Shown here: positions 45,675 to 54,300 of the stretch, piece after piece
Layout of the letters: each line of letters begins with the position of its first letter
Position numbering within the stretch: position 1 is the stretch's first letter
Assembly (NCBI GenBank): GCA_039819095.1
Contig: JBCBSP010000004.1
Span: forward strand, 239,222-303,221
Direction of reading: 5' to 3'
Source of the DNA: JBCBSP01 sp039819095
Lineage (GTDB): Bacteria; Pseudomonadota; Alphaproteobacteria; Caulobacterales; Maricaulaceae
Length of the DNA: 64,000 nt
The notes under the pieces: generated by a model
What the model saw: the letters and a program-made list of their open reading frames with translations, nothing else
What the model was told of the DNA's origin: nothing
The model's database searches: none
Made by a program: the position numbers and the translations under genes

Positions 45675-47297
45675 CTAATCTGGAAACCCGTCAATCATAG
45701 GCCACCGGCCATCGCGGTGCTGGGGGAGGTGGGCGTATTTCGCTGGTACGCGCCCCCATGTGACGCGGGCGCGCCGGGAGCCGAAACGCCCCACGACCGG
45801 AACGCTATCGAGCGGCGGGTGGTAGGGGTTTGGCAGATACTTGCCCGCCATCGCCCTTTCCGAGGCGAAGTAGGGCAGCTTACCGACCATGGCCGGGCGA
45901 AGGTTTTTCCCGGAGATGAAGACCAGAGCCCGATCTTCGCGCATCGCCAGCGCTTCATCGAGCGCCAGTAAGGGCCGGGCCTGCTTGGTGCGGTGCTCTG
46001 AGGCGCGGGCATATTGGGCGTACTCGCTGGCGAGCGTGAATGGATTTTCACCCTGCAAGACACGCTGGGCCATTTCTGAGCGTCGTCGCTGTGCATCGTC
46101 CTGGGCCAGATAATCGTCGTAAGCCAGGGTCTCCGTGCCAGCCATTCGGCTGACAAGCTCCGCTGTGCGGCTATCGCGGATGCCGAACCAGATACGGGTC
46201 TGCGCTGAGCCGATCAGGGTTTGGAGCCCGGCTTCGCCATAGTGGGCCACCACCTGTCCGGCGTCTTGGAACAAGGCGAGCATTCTCACGCCAGCCCCGC
46301 GCGCGAAGGTGAAGCCGCGCAAAATGAACTCGGCTTTGCCGAGCTGACCCGCCTCATCGACGACGAGCAGAACGCGGCGTGCTTGCGGGGCTCGCGCCTT
46401 GTAGAGCATCGCCGTCGTGAACATGACACGGAGGATCGGCGACCAAATTTGAAGATATTCCGCTGGGACGTTGAGAAATATCTTGGAGACGCGATGGGGG
46501 TCCACGAGCGCCTTAAATGAGAAGTCGCCACCTTTGAGTGACGCCAGCAGAGCCGGATCGGAGGCCCACCCCATATTCGCGTAGAGCGAGCCCATAATGC
46601 TCCCCCATTCGCGGGGGCTGTCTTGCTGTTTCACCAGCGCTTCGCTGGCTGTCCGCCGAACATCATCAAAACGGGAAGCCAGCATCGCTTCGAGATGATC
46701 CGCCCAGGCGTTTGGATCGCCTTCGATAGTGTTGATAATGTGAGCGAGTTTGGGGAAGGAGACCGAGCCGAAGCGTTCCACAGCCGACTTCATCAATGCT
46801 TCGATTAGATCTCGCGCGCGCTGGTCGAAATAGCGGCCTTCTCCGCTCGTCATCGTCACCAGACCTTCGGCGATGAACTTGGCATCGGCATGGAAGGTGG
46901 GCGCGCCTATGTCGAGTATGTCTAGGGGATTGACGCTTTGGTGTTTTGGGAGCCACGCGCCAATCCCCATCGGATTCCAGAACCAGGCGGCCTCGTTATG
47001 AAGCGCATGAGCCCGGAAGGAAATCGCGCCCAACTCTCCACGCGGATCGAGGATCAAGGCCGGAACACCGGGCGAGTCGCAGCAGACAAACCCTAAGTAA
47101 TCCCTCGTTTTGCCCGCTCCACTCCCGCCGAACAGGATCGCTGGAGCATCGCTTTCCAGGCGCAAACGCCGTTTGCCCCAAAAGCCGAGATGAAGTCCAG
47201 ACGAGCTAAACAGTCCGGCCCGGCGTAGGTCATCCTCTTGCGCCCACGACGCGCTTCCAAAGCGGTTTTCAGATCGGTTGAAGTCGCTTTCGTACAT
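45675..47297 (-). CDS. VirD4/TraG-like type IV coupling protein
   Basis: The coupling ATPase brings the relaxase-DNA complex to a type IV secretion channel. The 540-residue protein has Walker A GGSGAGKT at 57-64, Walker B VLLVVDEAGQL near 307, and the RecA-like T4CP pattern (LILDPRGELG; FQDAGQVVAHYG). Unlike canonical VirD4 it has no N-terminal TM helices; two small membrane proteins just upstream may substitute. The ATG at 47297 replaces a longer reading. The presence of a T4CP without a channel fits a mobilizable element. Confidence 0.9.
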   Translation of the reverse strand: MYESDFNRSENRFGSASWAQEDDLRRAGLFSSSGLHLGFWGKRRLRLESDAPAILFGGSGAGKTRDYLGFVCCDSPGVPALILDPRGELGAISFRAHALHNEAAWFWNPMGIGAWLPKHQSVNPLDILDIGAPTFHADAKFIAEGLVTMTSGEGRYFDQRARDLIEALMKSAVERFGSVSFPKLAHIINTIEGDPNAWADHLEAMLASRFDDVRRTASEALVKQQDSPREWGSIMGSLYANMGWASDPALLASLKGGDFSFKALVDPHRVSKIFLNVPAEYLQIWSPILRVMFTTAMLYKARAPQARRVLLVVDEAGQLGKAEFILRGFTFARGAGVRMLALFQDAGQVVAHYGEAGLQTLIGSAQTRIWFGIRDSRTAELVSRMAGTETLAYDDYLAQDDAQRRRSEMAQRVLQGENPFTLASEYAQYARASEHRTKQARPLLALDEALAMREDRALVFISGKNLRPAMVGKLPYFASERAMAGKYLPNPYHPPLDSVPVVGRFGSRRARVTWGRVPAKYAHLPQHRDGRWPMIDGFPD

Positions 47298-47363
47298 ATG
47301 ATCTCCAAAGGAAAAGGGCGGCCCGCTGGACCGCCCTGGTTGGTGTTGATGTGGGCCCTGCAA

Positions 47364-47507
47364 TCAGGCGCAGGAGCCGATGAGGAAGAGGATGCCGATC
47401 ACGCCGAGGACGATCCAAATCCAGCCGTTATCGTTCTTCTGCGCACGCTTGCGGTAAATGTCGTAGCGTCCACCGCCAACGCGGTCGTACTCAGGCTTCT
47501 TAGCCAT
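47364..47507 (-). CDS. 47-residue single-TM protein
   Basis: The ORF begins MAKKPEYDRVGGGRYDIYRK, continues with basic residues and one TM helix (WIWIVLGVIGILFLIGSC) and ends Cys-Ala. A GGGAG ribosome binding site lies 5 nt before the ATG. It sits 21 nt after the 99-residue membrane protein gene and 66 nt before the coupling-protein start, in the same direction, so all are probably one transcript. Confidence 0.65.
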   Translation of the reverse strand: MAKKPEYDRVGGGRYDIYRKRAQKNDNGWIWIVLGVIGILFLIGSCA

Positions 47508-47528
47508 GGGGAACTCCCTAGTTATTGA

Positions 47529-47828
47529 TCAGAATAGACGTGCGGCGATGGCGAGACCGCCGAGCGTGATGGCCGTTGCGAGGCTTGCGCGGGCGAAGGC
47601 GAAGACAGTCACCGCCACAATCAGGCCCCATAGGATCGAGCCCAGATCGCCCATCACCGCGCCGTACTGGCTCGCCAGGTAGCCCGATATGAAGGGGTTG
47701 GTGGCGTTGTAGGCGGGGCCGGTGAGCAGTAGCGCAACCGCAAAGGCCAGCGCATTGGCCAGCAGTGCGACCGAGCCCGTGAACACATCGCGGGCGGCCT
47801 CACGCTGGCCTTTGGGTGGTTTGAACAT
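47529..47828 (-). CDS. Small two-to-three-TM protein upstream of the coupling protein
   Basis: A 99-residue protein with an amphipathic N-terminus and TM segments near 20-40, 58-80 and 80-98. An AAAGGAGGTGCG ribosome binding site precedes the ATG. Size and placement recall TrbC/VirB2- or TrbD-like small transfer proteins, but sequence support is weak. It may anchor the TM-less coupling protein. Confidence 0.65.
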   Translation of the reverse strand: MFKPPKGQREAARDVFTGSVALLANALAFAVALLLTGPAYNATNPFISGYLASQYGAVMGDLGSILWGLIVAVTVFAFARASLATAITLGGLAIAARLF

Positions 47829-48024
47829 CGCACCTCCTTTGGTTTGAGTTCGGTTGCTCCGATGAGCACCGAAGCCACGTTAGGAGATGCAATCCGGATA
47901 CTTGGGGGGGTAGCGCTAGAACTTCCCGCCCACGACGATCTGAGCGGGGTCCATTCATGGGCTGGTTGGCTGCTAAGAGATCGTTAGGCAGAAATTAATA
48001 TATTATCGGTATACTGATTAAATT

Positions 48025-48768
48025 ATGGGTGAGCGATTTGAGGGGCGTGATGAGCGCCAGAAATTGGACGATTTAAACAACGAGGCGGCGGGACGAGAGA
48101 CTGGCCGCATCAAGCGCTTTCATCCAGATCGAGACCCAGCAACCCTTGAGGCCAAGAAACAAGAAGACGAGCGCCGGATTTCGGCGCTTTTGCGCTTGTT
48201 GGACGATCCTGCTTATCGCGCGGCGTACGATGCGGCCTGGGGCGCTCTTGAAGATGCGCAGACCGCCGTTGATGAGGCTCTGATTGACGCCGCGAATGCG
48301 GTTGAGCGACTAACCGCATATACCGATGAGATGGATGCCCGCGCTCACAAACTGGGCAATGAAGCTGTCTTTCAAGATGAAACCGGACGCTTCTTTCGGG
48401 CAGATGGCTCCGCGCTCAGCGATGAGGAAACGGCTCGCGTTGAGCGCAGCGCCGATGCACCGAGCTTTGAGGCCCGCCGGCAGGCCGGGGACGCGCTCGA
48501 AGCCGCCCAAGCCCGCAGGGCGCACATCCTTGAGATTCAGGCGACCGTCCTTAATCCAGCCCGCGCAAGGTTGGAGGACCAGGATAATCCAATGAGCCGT
48601 GATGAGTTGGAGACGTTAGAGGAGGAACTGACCAAAATTCCGCATCAAGTGGGTTCACCATCACTTGGTGGGCGGTTCACCGCAGCGACCGCATCAATAC
48701 CACAAGACGTGTCCCGACCGCCGCAAGAGCTGTCACTGGAAGAGCTTGGATTGCCAGCAGCTCCTTAG
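48025..48768 (+). CDS. Hypothetical coiled-coil protein
   Basis: A 247-residue, very charged helical protein (residues about 10-200). It opens MGERFEGRDERQK and contains VFQDETGRFFRADGSALSDE between two coiled-coil segments. No catalytic motif. It is transcribed away from the transfer genes from an AT-rich upstream region with a TATACT hexamer 10 nt before the start. Unrecognised; a transfer accessory or regulatory role is possible. Confidence 0.65.
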   Translation: MGERFEGRDERQKLDDLNNEAAGRETGRIKRFHPDRDPATLEAKKQEDERRISALLRLLDDPAYRAAYDAAWGALEDAQTAVDEALIDAANAVERLTAYTDEMDARAHKLGNEAVFQDETGRFFRADGSALSDEETARVERSADAPSFEARRQAGDALEAAQARRAHILEIQATVLNPARARLEDQDNPMSRDELETLEEELTKIPHQVGSPSLGGRFTAATASIPQDVSRPPQELSLEELGLPAAP

Positions 48769-48770
48769 AA

Positions 48771-49142
48771 CTAGTCCCGATAGGCCGCTAGAGAGGGGCA
48801 GGCTCGACGAGCCAGCGCAAGGACGACAACACCAGGCAGGTGATCTGGGAACCGCTCCATATTGGCCTGCACGTCAACGAACACCTGATTTTCGTCATCG
48901 AAATACCAAGCGGCGACACATTCGCCAGCATCGGTATCAATGCTTCCAACACCGACCGCCATTCCAACAACAATCCCGCTTAACCATAGCCTTTGGTCTC
49001 TCTCCGATTGTTCGAGCAAATCTCGGTTAGTGAAGCGATCCGACCGATCAAAATCGCTCGATTGTTGGTAAGCGAAAGCGGAAGCGGAACAAGCCAGTAC
49101 GAGGCTCGAAGCGCCGCATGCGATAGCGTGTAAGTGTCTCAA
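48771..49142 (-). CDS. Exported Rap1a/Tai-like small protein
   Basis: A 123-residue protein with a signal peptide (GASSLVLACSASAFA, cleavage about residue 24). The mature part, GIVVGMAVGVGSIDTDAGEC then VFVDVQANMERFPDHLPGVV and a final LARRACPSL, resembles the Rap1a/Tai immunity fold (a helical domain closed by two cysteines). The TTG at 49142 has a GGAAGG ribosome binding site and no ATG is available. It ends 2 nt from the convergent gene. Role on this element unknown. Confidence 0.55.
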   Translation of the reverse strand: MRHLHAIACGASSLVLACSASAFAYQQSSDFDRSDRFTNRDLLEQSERDQRLWLSGIVVGMAVGVGSIDTDAGECVAAWYFDDENQVFVDVQANMERFPDHLPGVVVLALARRACPSLAAYRD

Positions 49143-49318
49143 AAACCTTCCGAAAAGAGACTCTAGCTGATAGGCTTAACGCATCATTGAGAGGTGAGGC
49201 TGGCTGCGGGATTAGCCATGGCCGACGCTGCCCGAAACACGAGTCCCACAGGGGAAGGGTTTTGGGACGGCAAAAGTGGCTCTCAGTGCGATTTAACGCA
49301 GACATTAGGAGAGAGCCC

Positions 49319-49870
49319 ATGCGTATTGGCTATGCGAGGGTCAGCACGTCTGACCAATGCCTGGATCTTCAACGAGACGCCCTTGAAGAGGCAGGTTGCA
49401 CAGAAATCTATGAAGATCACGGCGTCAGCGGGATCGCGAAGGAACGACCGGAACTCACCAAGGCCATCGACCAATTAGAGCCGGGCGACGTGCTGGTGGT
49501 CTGGCGTTTGGATCGGCTTGCCCGCTCCATGCACGAGCTTTGCGATCTCGTGAAGATGTTGCATGAGCGCCAGATCGGCTTCCAATCACTCTGCGAGTAT
49601 ATCGATATCGGTTCAGCCTTTGGCGAGCTGATCGTCCACATCATCAGCGCGATCATTCACTTTGAGCGGCGGCTGATCATTGAGCGAACCGAAGCGGGGA
49701 TGCAGGCCGCGCGCGAACGAGGGGCGAAGTTTGGACGCAAGCGGGCGCTTGAGCCGGTGGCGTTGGAGCGCGCGCTTGCGCAGCGGCGGATGGGGATGCC
49801 TGTCGGTGAGATCGCAACAGATATCGGCGTCGGACGATCAACGCTCTATCGATACCTCCAGCGCATTTAG
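49319..49870 (+). CDS. Small serine recombinase (resolvase/invertase)
   Basis: The 183-residue protein has the catalytic domain with Ser9 in YARVSTSDQ, DVLVVWRLDRLARS, the E helix, and a C-terminal Hin-type HTH (PVGEIATDIGVGRSTLYRYL). The ATG at 49319 follows a GGAGAG ribosome binding site. It may resolve dimers, invert DNA or belong to a nested transposon; no matching inverted repeats were found. A remnant of a similar HTH is at 53725-53892. Confidence 0.9.
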   Translation: MRIGYARVSTSDQCLDLQRDALEEAGCTEIYEDHGVSGIAKERPELTKAIDQLEPGDVLVVWRLDRLARSMHELCDLVKMLHERQIGFQSLCEYIDIGSAFGELIVHIISAIIHFERRLIIERTEAGMQAARERGAKFGRKRALEPVALERALAQRRMGMPVGEIATDIGVGRSTLYRYLQRI

Positions 49871-49917
49871 GTCGCCGCCAAGCCAATTTCTTAGCTTGGC
49901 GGCTCTCTAAATGCTGC

Positions 49918-50373
49918 TCAACCCTGGAAAGGGTTCTTCCAGCCTTCAATGCGGGGCGTGTAGAGGCCGCTAATCAGAAAGGCGGCAGTAATCAGCTCTA
50001 CGCGCCATTGAATGCGGTGGAGATGATTCCTGGTGGGCGGCGTGACTGCAATGTTTGCAAAGTCAGTTACCCAGCGGAATGAAGGATCATCGTTGAAGGC
50101 GCGATCAACGGTCATGGTTTTGGAGCCTTCACCCATGAAGTCACTCTGTGGGCTCAAATTGTCCCAGACTATCTTCCGCCTATCGTTCTCGATGTTGCCA
50201 TCGACACTCGTAAGCTGGTCTGTCATCCAGTTCGGAAATTCACGCCTCCCGAACTCGTAGCCTTCTTTCTCTCCAGTCTTCGCGAGGAGATAGTACAACC
50301 GCGACATGCGCACGATGTTTGTTGTGCTCAGAACATAGTCACGAGGCGGTAGTCGAAAAGTTGCGTCTTCCAA
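49918..50373 (-). CDS. Hypothetical protein
   Basis: An open frame of 151 residues from TTG 50373 to 49918. Segments such as VDRAFNDDPSFRWVTDFANI look globular, with a hydrophobic C-terminal helix (WRVELITAAFLISGLYT). No family recognised. The TTG start has only a weak ribosome binding site, so the protein may be shorter (next Met at residue 23) or 5'-truncated. Confidence 0.45.
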   Translation of the reverse strand: MEDATFRLPPRDYVLSTTNIVRMSRLYYLLAKTGEKEGYEFGRREFPNWMTDQLTSVDGNIENDRRKIVWDNLSPQSDFMGEGSKTMTVDRAFNDDPSFRWVTDFANIAVTPPTRNHLHRIQWRVELITAAFLISGLYTPRIEGWKNPFQG

Positions 50374-50596
50374 GATGCTCGTCCCTCGGAGAGAGGAATG
50401 AGCGACGTCACTCTAAGGGGGCGGCCCCCTCTAAGAGGGATGCATCTGGGCCTAGGTGCAGGTCTCCGTTGCCCGCTCCATACGCAGACACAAGCATCCA
50501 AAAATTTTAGGTGCACCAAAGAAAAGATGATAAAAATAGATCAATAAAATCAATAAATAAGTGGATTTTCTTAGGTTGATTGTGATACGATAAAGT

Positions 50597-50977
50597 ATGT
50601 CAGTTGCGAGGTATTTATTTCACGATGGTCGTCATAGTTTGGTGCTAGAAGTTGGTCGATTAGCCGATATCAGTCCGAACAATGAGATATGGCACTTTAT
50701 GCAAGGAAAGTTCAAAGACGAGCGTCCTGAACTTGCGGATATTGATTTAGAAATGTGCCTTGTCCGTCGCATTTCATTTGCTGCGGATCGTTCAACTGCC
50801 CACTGCGAAAATGGTCCAGCTTTTCAGATAGAGCATGCGATAACGGGTGAGGTATACGTATCAGAGTATATTTTTGAGGGTCGCCTGTTCGACCCCAACG
50901 ACCCAAACTCATCAGACTATCCTGATTATCTCCGGCAAAAAGCAGCGGATGCGTTGGGCCTTGCACCGTCTGTTTAA
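50597..50977 (+). CDS. Hypothetical protein upstream of the NTPase
   Basis: A 126-residue acidic protein with low-GC codon use, unlike the chromosome. It has segments EIWHFMQGKFKDERPELADI and VSEYIFEGRLFDPNDPN but no motif that I recognise. It starts after an AT-rich upstream region and is 109 nt upstream of the NTPase gene on the same strand, so it may be part of the same defence unit. Confidence 0.6.
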   Translation: MSVARYLFHDGRHSLVLEVGRLADISPNNEIWHFMQGKFKDERPELADIDLEMCLVRRISFAADRSTAHCENGPAFQIEHAITGEVYVSEYIFEGRLFDPNDPNSSDYPDYLRQKAADALGLAPSV

Positions 50978-51086
50978 CTTCTAAAAAAAATCTCCCTCAC
51001 TTTCTCTTCAAGTTGTATCGTGCGCATCCAATTTTTTACCTCGGCGCTCGTTTGGATTGAGCGTTTTTGCTTTCCAAGGTGGTGCA

Positions 51087-53660
51087 ATGGCGAGGCAACT
51101 CGAGCAGTGGGGGCAAAGCCTGATTCCAAGCTGGAAGGCGCTACCTCTAAAACAACAAGAAAAGTTTCTTGGCGCTATCGATCAGGCGTTTAAAGCTGAA
51201 AAGATCACCTTCGTTGACAACAACCATCTGTATGATGCGGTTTATGAGGTGATCACGGGATATCCAACCGGTGCTGATCGAGAGAACAATGACCGCCTAA
51301 GGCGACAGTTCCTCGCTACAGTAATCCCCAACGAAGTATCTGATCCGGAAGAGCGCAAAAAGACAAAACGAGATTCGCTGCGGCCAACTCTATTTTGGTT
51401 GGCTTACTACTATCCGGTCATCACTAGGGAGTGCCTTCAAACCGTAAACTTGCAGTTTGAAGCAGCCCCTCTTCATCCTAATTTGCCGGAACCGAACCCG
51501 AAGTACGCGATCCCAACCCTTGGACTTGTTGATCCAACAGATCGAGAAGATGAGGCGCAGCCGCATCTGCTGATGCAATTCTGGGCACGGAAGACGCGCC
51601 ATGTCGGCCATAGAGACAAACTTGAGGAACTCCAGAGGTTCTTGGAACCAGAGCCAGACCGGGCTTTTAAGTGGTGGCAGATCGCGGGCGAAGCCGGACA
51701 AGGTAAGAGTCGATTAGCTGTCGAGCTCTTCCGTGATTTACCTAAAGAGAGCATCTGGGAATACGGGTTCGTGTCCCGGCTTGATGACGATTTTTTGTCG
51801 CGGGTCCGAGCCTACCGACCTTCGTCAAACCTCCTAATCGTGATCGATTATGCTTCAGCACCAGTCAAAGTACGCCGTCTGCTTGACCTGATTGAGACCT
51901 TAGAGGCTCTCGGGAACTCTACAGGCGGAAAGGCGCGGATAATCCGTCTGCTTCTTATCGACCGGCAGCCCTATCTGATCAGATTGGAAGCGGAGCGTGG
52001 GAAGGGCATTTGGGAGCTCCCTGGCATTTGGCAATCTGAGCTGTCTTATGCCAGTGAGTGGCATGTTGGCCGTTCGACGCTTCACGGTAGGCGAGAACTC
52101 CCGCCCGTGCTGCTCGGTGGCTTAGAATCCAATGATCTAATTAGTATTGCGTTTGACTGGGTTGCCGCGAGGCATAAGACGCTCACGGCGGAAGTCGAGA
52201 ACAGAATTCGGTACTTTCTGAAGGTGCCAGCGGAAGATGAGCGGGTTGAGCCGGAAACAAGTGCCAATGACCTTCAGCTCCCACAGAGAGCAAAACGCCC
52301 ACTAACCGCGATACTAGCGGCAGAAATTGCGCTCAATGACGTTGATCCTCCGCTAGATGAAATCACCGACCCGTTTGAGTATCTGTTAGGTGCTGTCTTA
52401 GACGATGAAGCCAAACAGCTTATGCGTCCCGAGGGTATGAGGGGCCTAAGTGCGGCTGCTATTCAGAATCAGGAGACAAGTAAGATCCAAAACATAATGG
52501 CCTGTTACGCTAATATTGTTGGGTCGTATAATGTTTTTGATGAAGATTACTTCACGCCTGAAGGCACGCCATTGTTTTCGAGTGACGAACGCGACATTGA
52601 GCGGGCTCGAATTCTCTTAGGCTTTAACGTACCCTTGGAAGCTCACCGGCTAGAGCAGGGGCGCGCAGATTTGATAGCGCGGGAGCCTGATCTGCTGGCG
52701 GAGTATCAGGTGCTGCGCCAAGTGATGAAACCTAGCCTTCGCCCGACGTTGTTGGCCGCTACCAGCTACGCATGGTCTCGAAATCCGCAAGCCGCTTTTG
52801 AATTTATATTGCGATTAGTCCAGGACTTCCCGCGACATGCTGGGACAACACAATTGCTGTCCATTAGGCCGGAGCCACAATATCTAAATGATTGGCTTTT
52901 GTTGGTTATCCTAGCCACGCGAGAGGCCGACATCGATGCTGTGATCGAAATCGTGGATGACTTTTGCAAAGATAAGGCTCGAAAGCTTAGCTATGCGGCT
53001 CTGCTTGCCGACATAATGCTTGGCATCATCTGGCGAGGCGGTAAAACCGAGAATGCGTTTCTTGCTTTTCAGGCATTTGAGCAGACCCGTCAGTACCTGC
53101 CGCAGATTGAAAGGCGCACTGCTTCCCGCATACGGGCGAACGCGCTCTCGATGGTGGTCGAAATCGCATTCGCTGAAGGTGAATTTGAGAAGCTGACTGA
53201 CCTCTGCATGCTCGCCGAAGATGACACGGACGAGAACTCCGACCCGCTTGTAGCGCTTTTCAAAGCACAGTTCTACTTCAGCTTTATCAAGTATGGTGTT
53301 GCATATATTCAGCTTAAATACGCATCATATGGAAATGAAAAGCTAGGAGAGCTATCCGGAAAATATGACCCTGAAGTCGAATTTGACTTGGCTTTTCGTA
53401 CTCACGCATTGTTTTTTCAATGTTACTTACACGGCGGGGAAATTGATATGGCGATTATTTGGCTCGATCGTATGCACAAAATGTGTGTGGCTGTCCGCGA
53501 AGCTCAGTACACGGGGGTTTTCCTTGATAACTCAAAGCTCCTTATGGACAAGCTTCGAGAAAAGGGGCGTCAGGAAGACGCAGAGCAGGTAAAGGCTGCC
53601 GCAACAGAGATATACTCGCGAGACCATGATCTGTTTAAGTCTCAGGGCGCTAAACCGTAG
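51087..53660 (+). CDS. Large STAND-like P-loop NTPase with helical-repeat C-terminus
   Basis: An 857-residue protein. The N-terminal part (1-165) is unassigned; then FWARKTRHVGHRDKLEELQR leads into the NTPase with Walker A GEAGQGKS at 201-208 and Walker B LLIVIDYAS at about 249-257. The C-terminal 400 residues are helical, TPR-like (AFLAFQAFEQTRQYLPQIE). This layout (effector or sensor, STAND NTPase, repeat sensor) is common in antiphage STAND proteins. ATG 51087 follows an AAGGTGG site; a TTG ten codons upstream is less likely. GC is lower than the chromosome. Confidence 0.75.
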   Translation: MARQLEQWGQSLIPSWKALPLKQQEKFLGAIDQAFKAEKITFVDNNHLYDAVYEVITGYPTGADRENNDRLRRQFLATVIPNEVSDPEERKKTKRDSLRPTLFWLAYYYPVITRECLQTVNLQFEAAPLHPNLPEPNPKYAIPTLGLVDPTDREDEAQPHLLMQFWARKTRHVGHRDKLEELQRFLEPEPDRAFKWWQIAGEAGQGKSRLAVELFRDLPKESIWEYGFVSRLDDDFLSRVRAYRPSSNLLIVIDYASAPVKVRRLLDLIETLEALGNSTGGKARIIRLLLIDRQPYLIRLEAERGKGIWELPGIWQSELSYASEWHVGRSTLHGRRELPPVLLGGLESNDLISIAFDWVAARHKTLTAEVENRIRYFLKVPAEDERVEPETSANDLQLPQRAKRPLTAILAAEIALNDVDPPLDEITDPFEYLLGAVLDDEAKQLMRPEGMRGLSAAAIQNQETSKIQNIMACYANIVGSYNVFDEDYFTPEGTPLFSSDERDIERARILLGFNVPLEAHRLEQGRADLIAREPDLLAEYQVLRQVMKPSLRPTLLAATSYAWSRNPQAAFEFILRLVQDFPRHAGTTQLLSIRPEPQYLNDWLLLVILATREADIDAVIEIVDDFCKDKARKLSYAALLADIMLGIIWRGGKTENAFLAFQAFEQTRQYLPQIERRTASRIRANALSMVVEIAFAEGEFEKLTDLCMLAEDDTDENSDPLVALFKAQFYFSFIKYGVAYIQLKYASYGNEKLGELSGKYDPEVEFDLAFRTHALFFQCYLHGGEIDMAIIWLDRMHKMCVAVREAQYTGVFLDNSKLLMDKLREKGRQEDAEQVKAAATEIYSRDHDLFKSQGAKP

Positions 53661-53724
53661 TGATTCACGAAGGGTGATCTTTTTTGCCGTGCGCCTCGGA
53701 TAAAGAGCATCGTACTTGTCATGA

Positions 53725-53892
53725 GTTGAGGTGCTCGTATTAAGCATTTCAGTCACGCTCAAGCGCTCGGGTGTTCCCATAGAGGATGTTGCGGCAGATA
53801 TCAGAGCCGGGCAGTCGACTTTGGATCGCTACATGGCAGCGTTCGATGTTTCACCCACGACGTTCGCGGGCGAGACGCTTGTGGCGCATTAG
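53725..53892 (+). pseudogene. Remnant of a resolvase C-terminal HTH
   Basis: An open frame without a start encodes KRSGVPIEDVAADIRAGQST and LDRYMAAF, which aligns with the C-terminal HTH of the resolvase at 49319-49870 (MGMPVGEIATDIGVGRST, LYRYL). It is preceded by a stop and lacks the catalytic domain, so it is the tail of a degraded second recombinase gene with an extension of about 18 residues. Confidence 0.6.
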
Positions 53893-53944
53893 TGGTTCAG
53901 TGAGCCATTGCTAACTGATTTAAGTTTGACCGATTTTGTGACCC

Positions 53945-54108
53945 GCAAGATGTGCGTTGTAGTACAACGCATCTTGCCAGGGAGGCCCGCTGCGCGCCTC
54001 CCGTGGACCCTCCCGGCTGTGGTGCTGAATAGGCATCGAACCATCCAGCACCACGCAAACAGACGCCCGTTTGATCTGCGCTTAGGGGAGCCTCCAAGCT
54101 GCCCCTAA
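53945..54108. other. Cluster of four stem-loops in a 640-nt gene-free stretch
   Basis: Four inverted repeats follow each other: 53945-53977 (14-bp arms, 3-nt loop, 2-nt bulge), 53980-54002 (7-bp GGGAGGC arms), 54019-54054 (9-bp GTGGTGCTG arms) and 54082-54108 (10-bp arms, one bulge, 6-nt loop). The gene-free stretch 53893-54300 contains no supportable ORF. Candidates are a structured RNA, a replication or transfer origin, or stacked terminators for the converging NTPase and PIN operons. Confidence 0.5.
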
Positions 54109-54300
54109 GAACCCCATGGCAATCGCGCCGCCGATTGATCCCTCGTCAGAGCGGGAGAATGACCTCTCCCCTCCGACACCTCCCCATGTCCAAACGTGCA
54201 GCCGTTCGATCACAGATCAGGAGAGCGCCCATGCTCCCCCGATACCCCCATGGCCATGTAATTGAGATCAATCATGCGACAACTGCTAAAAGACGACCTG

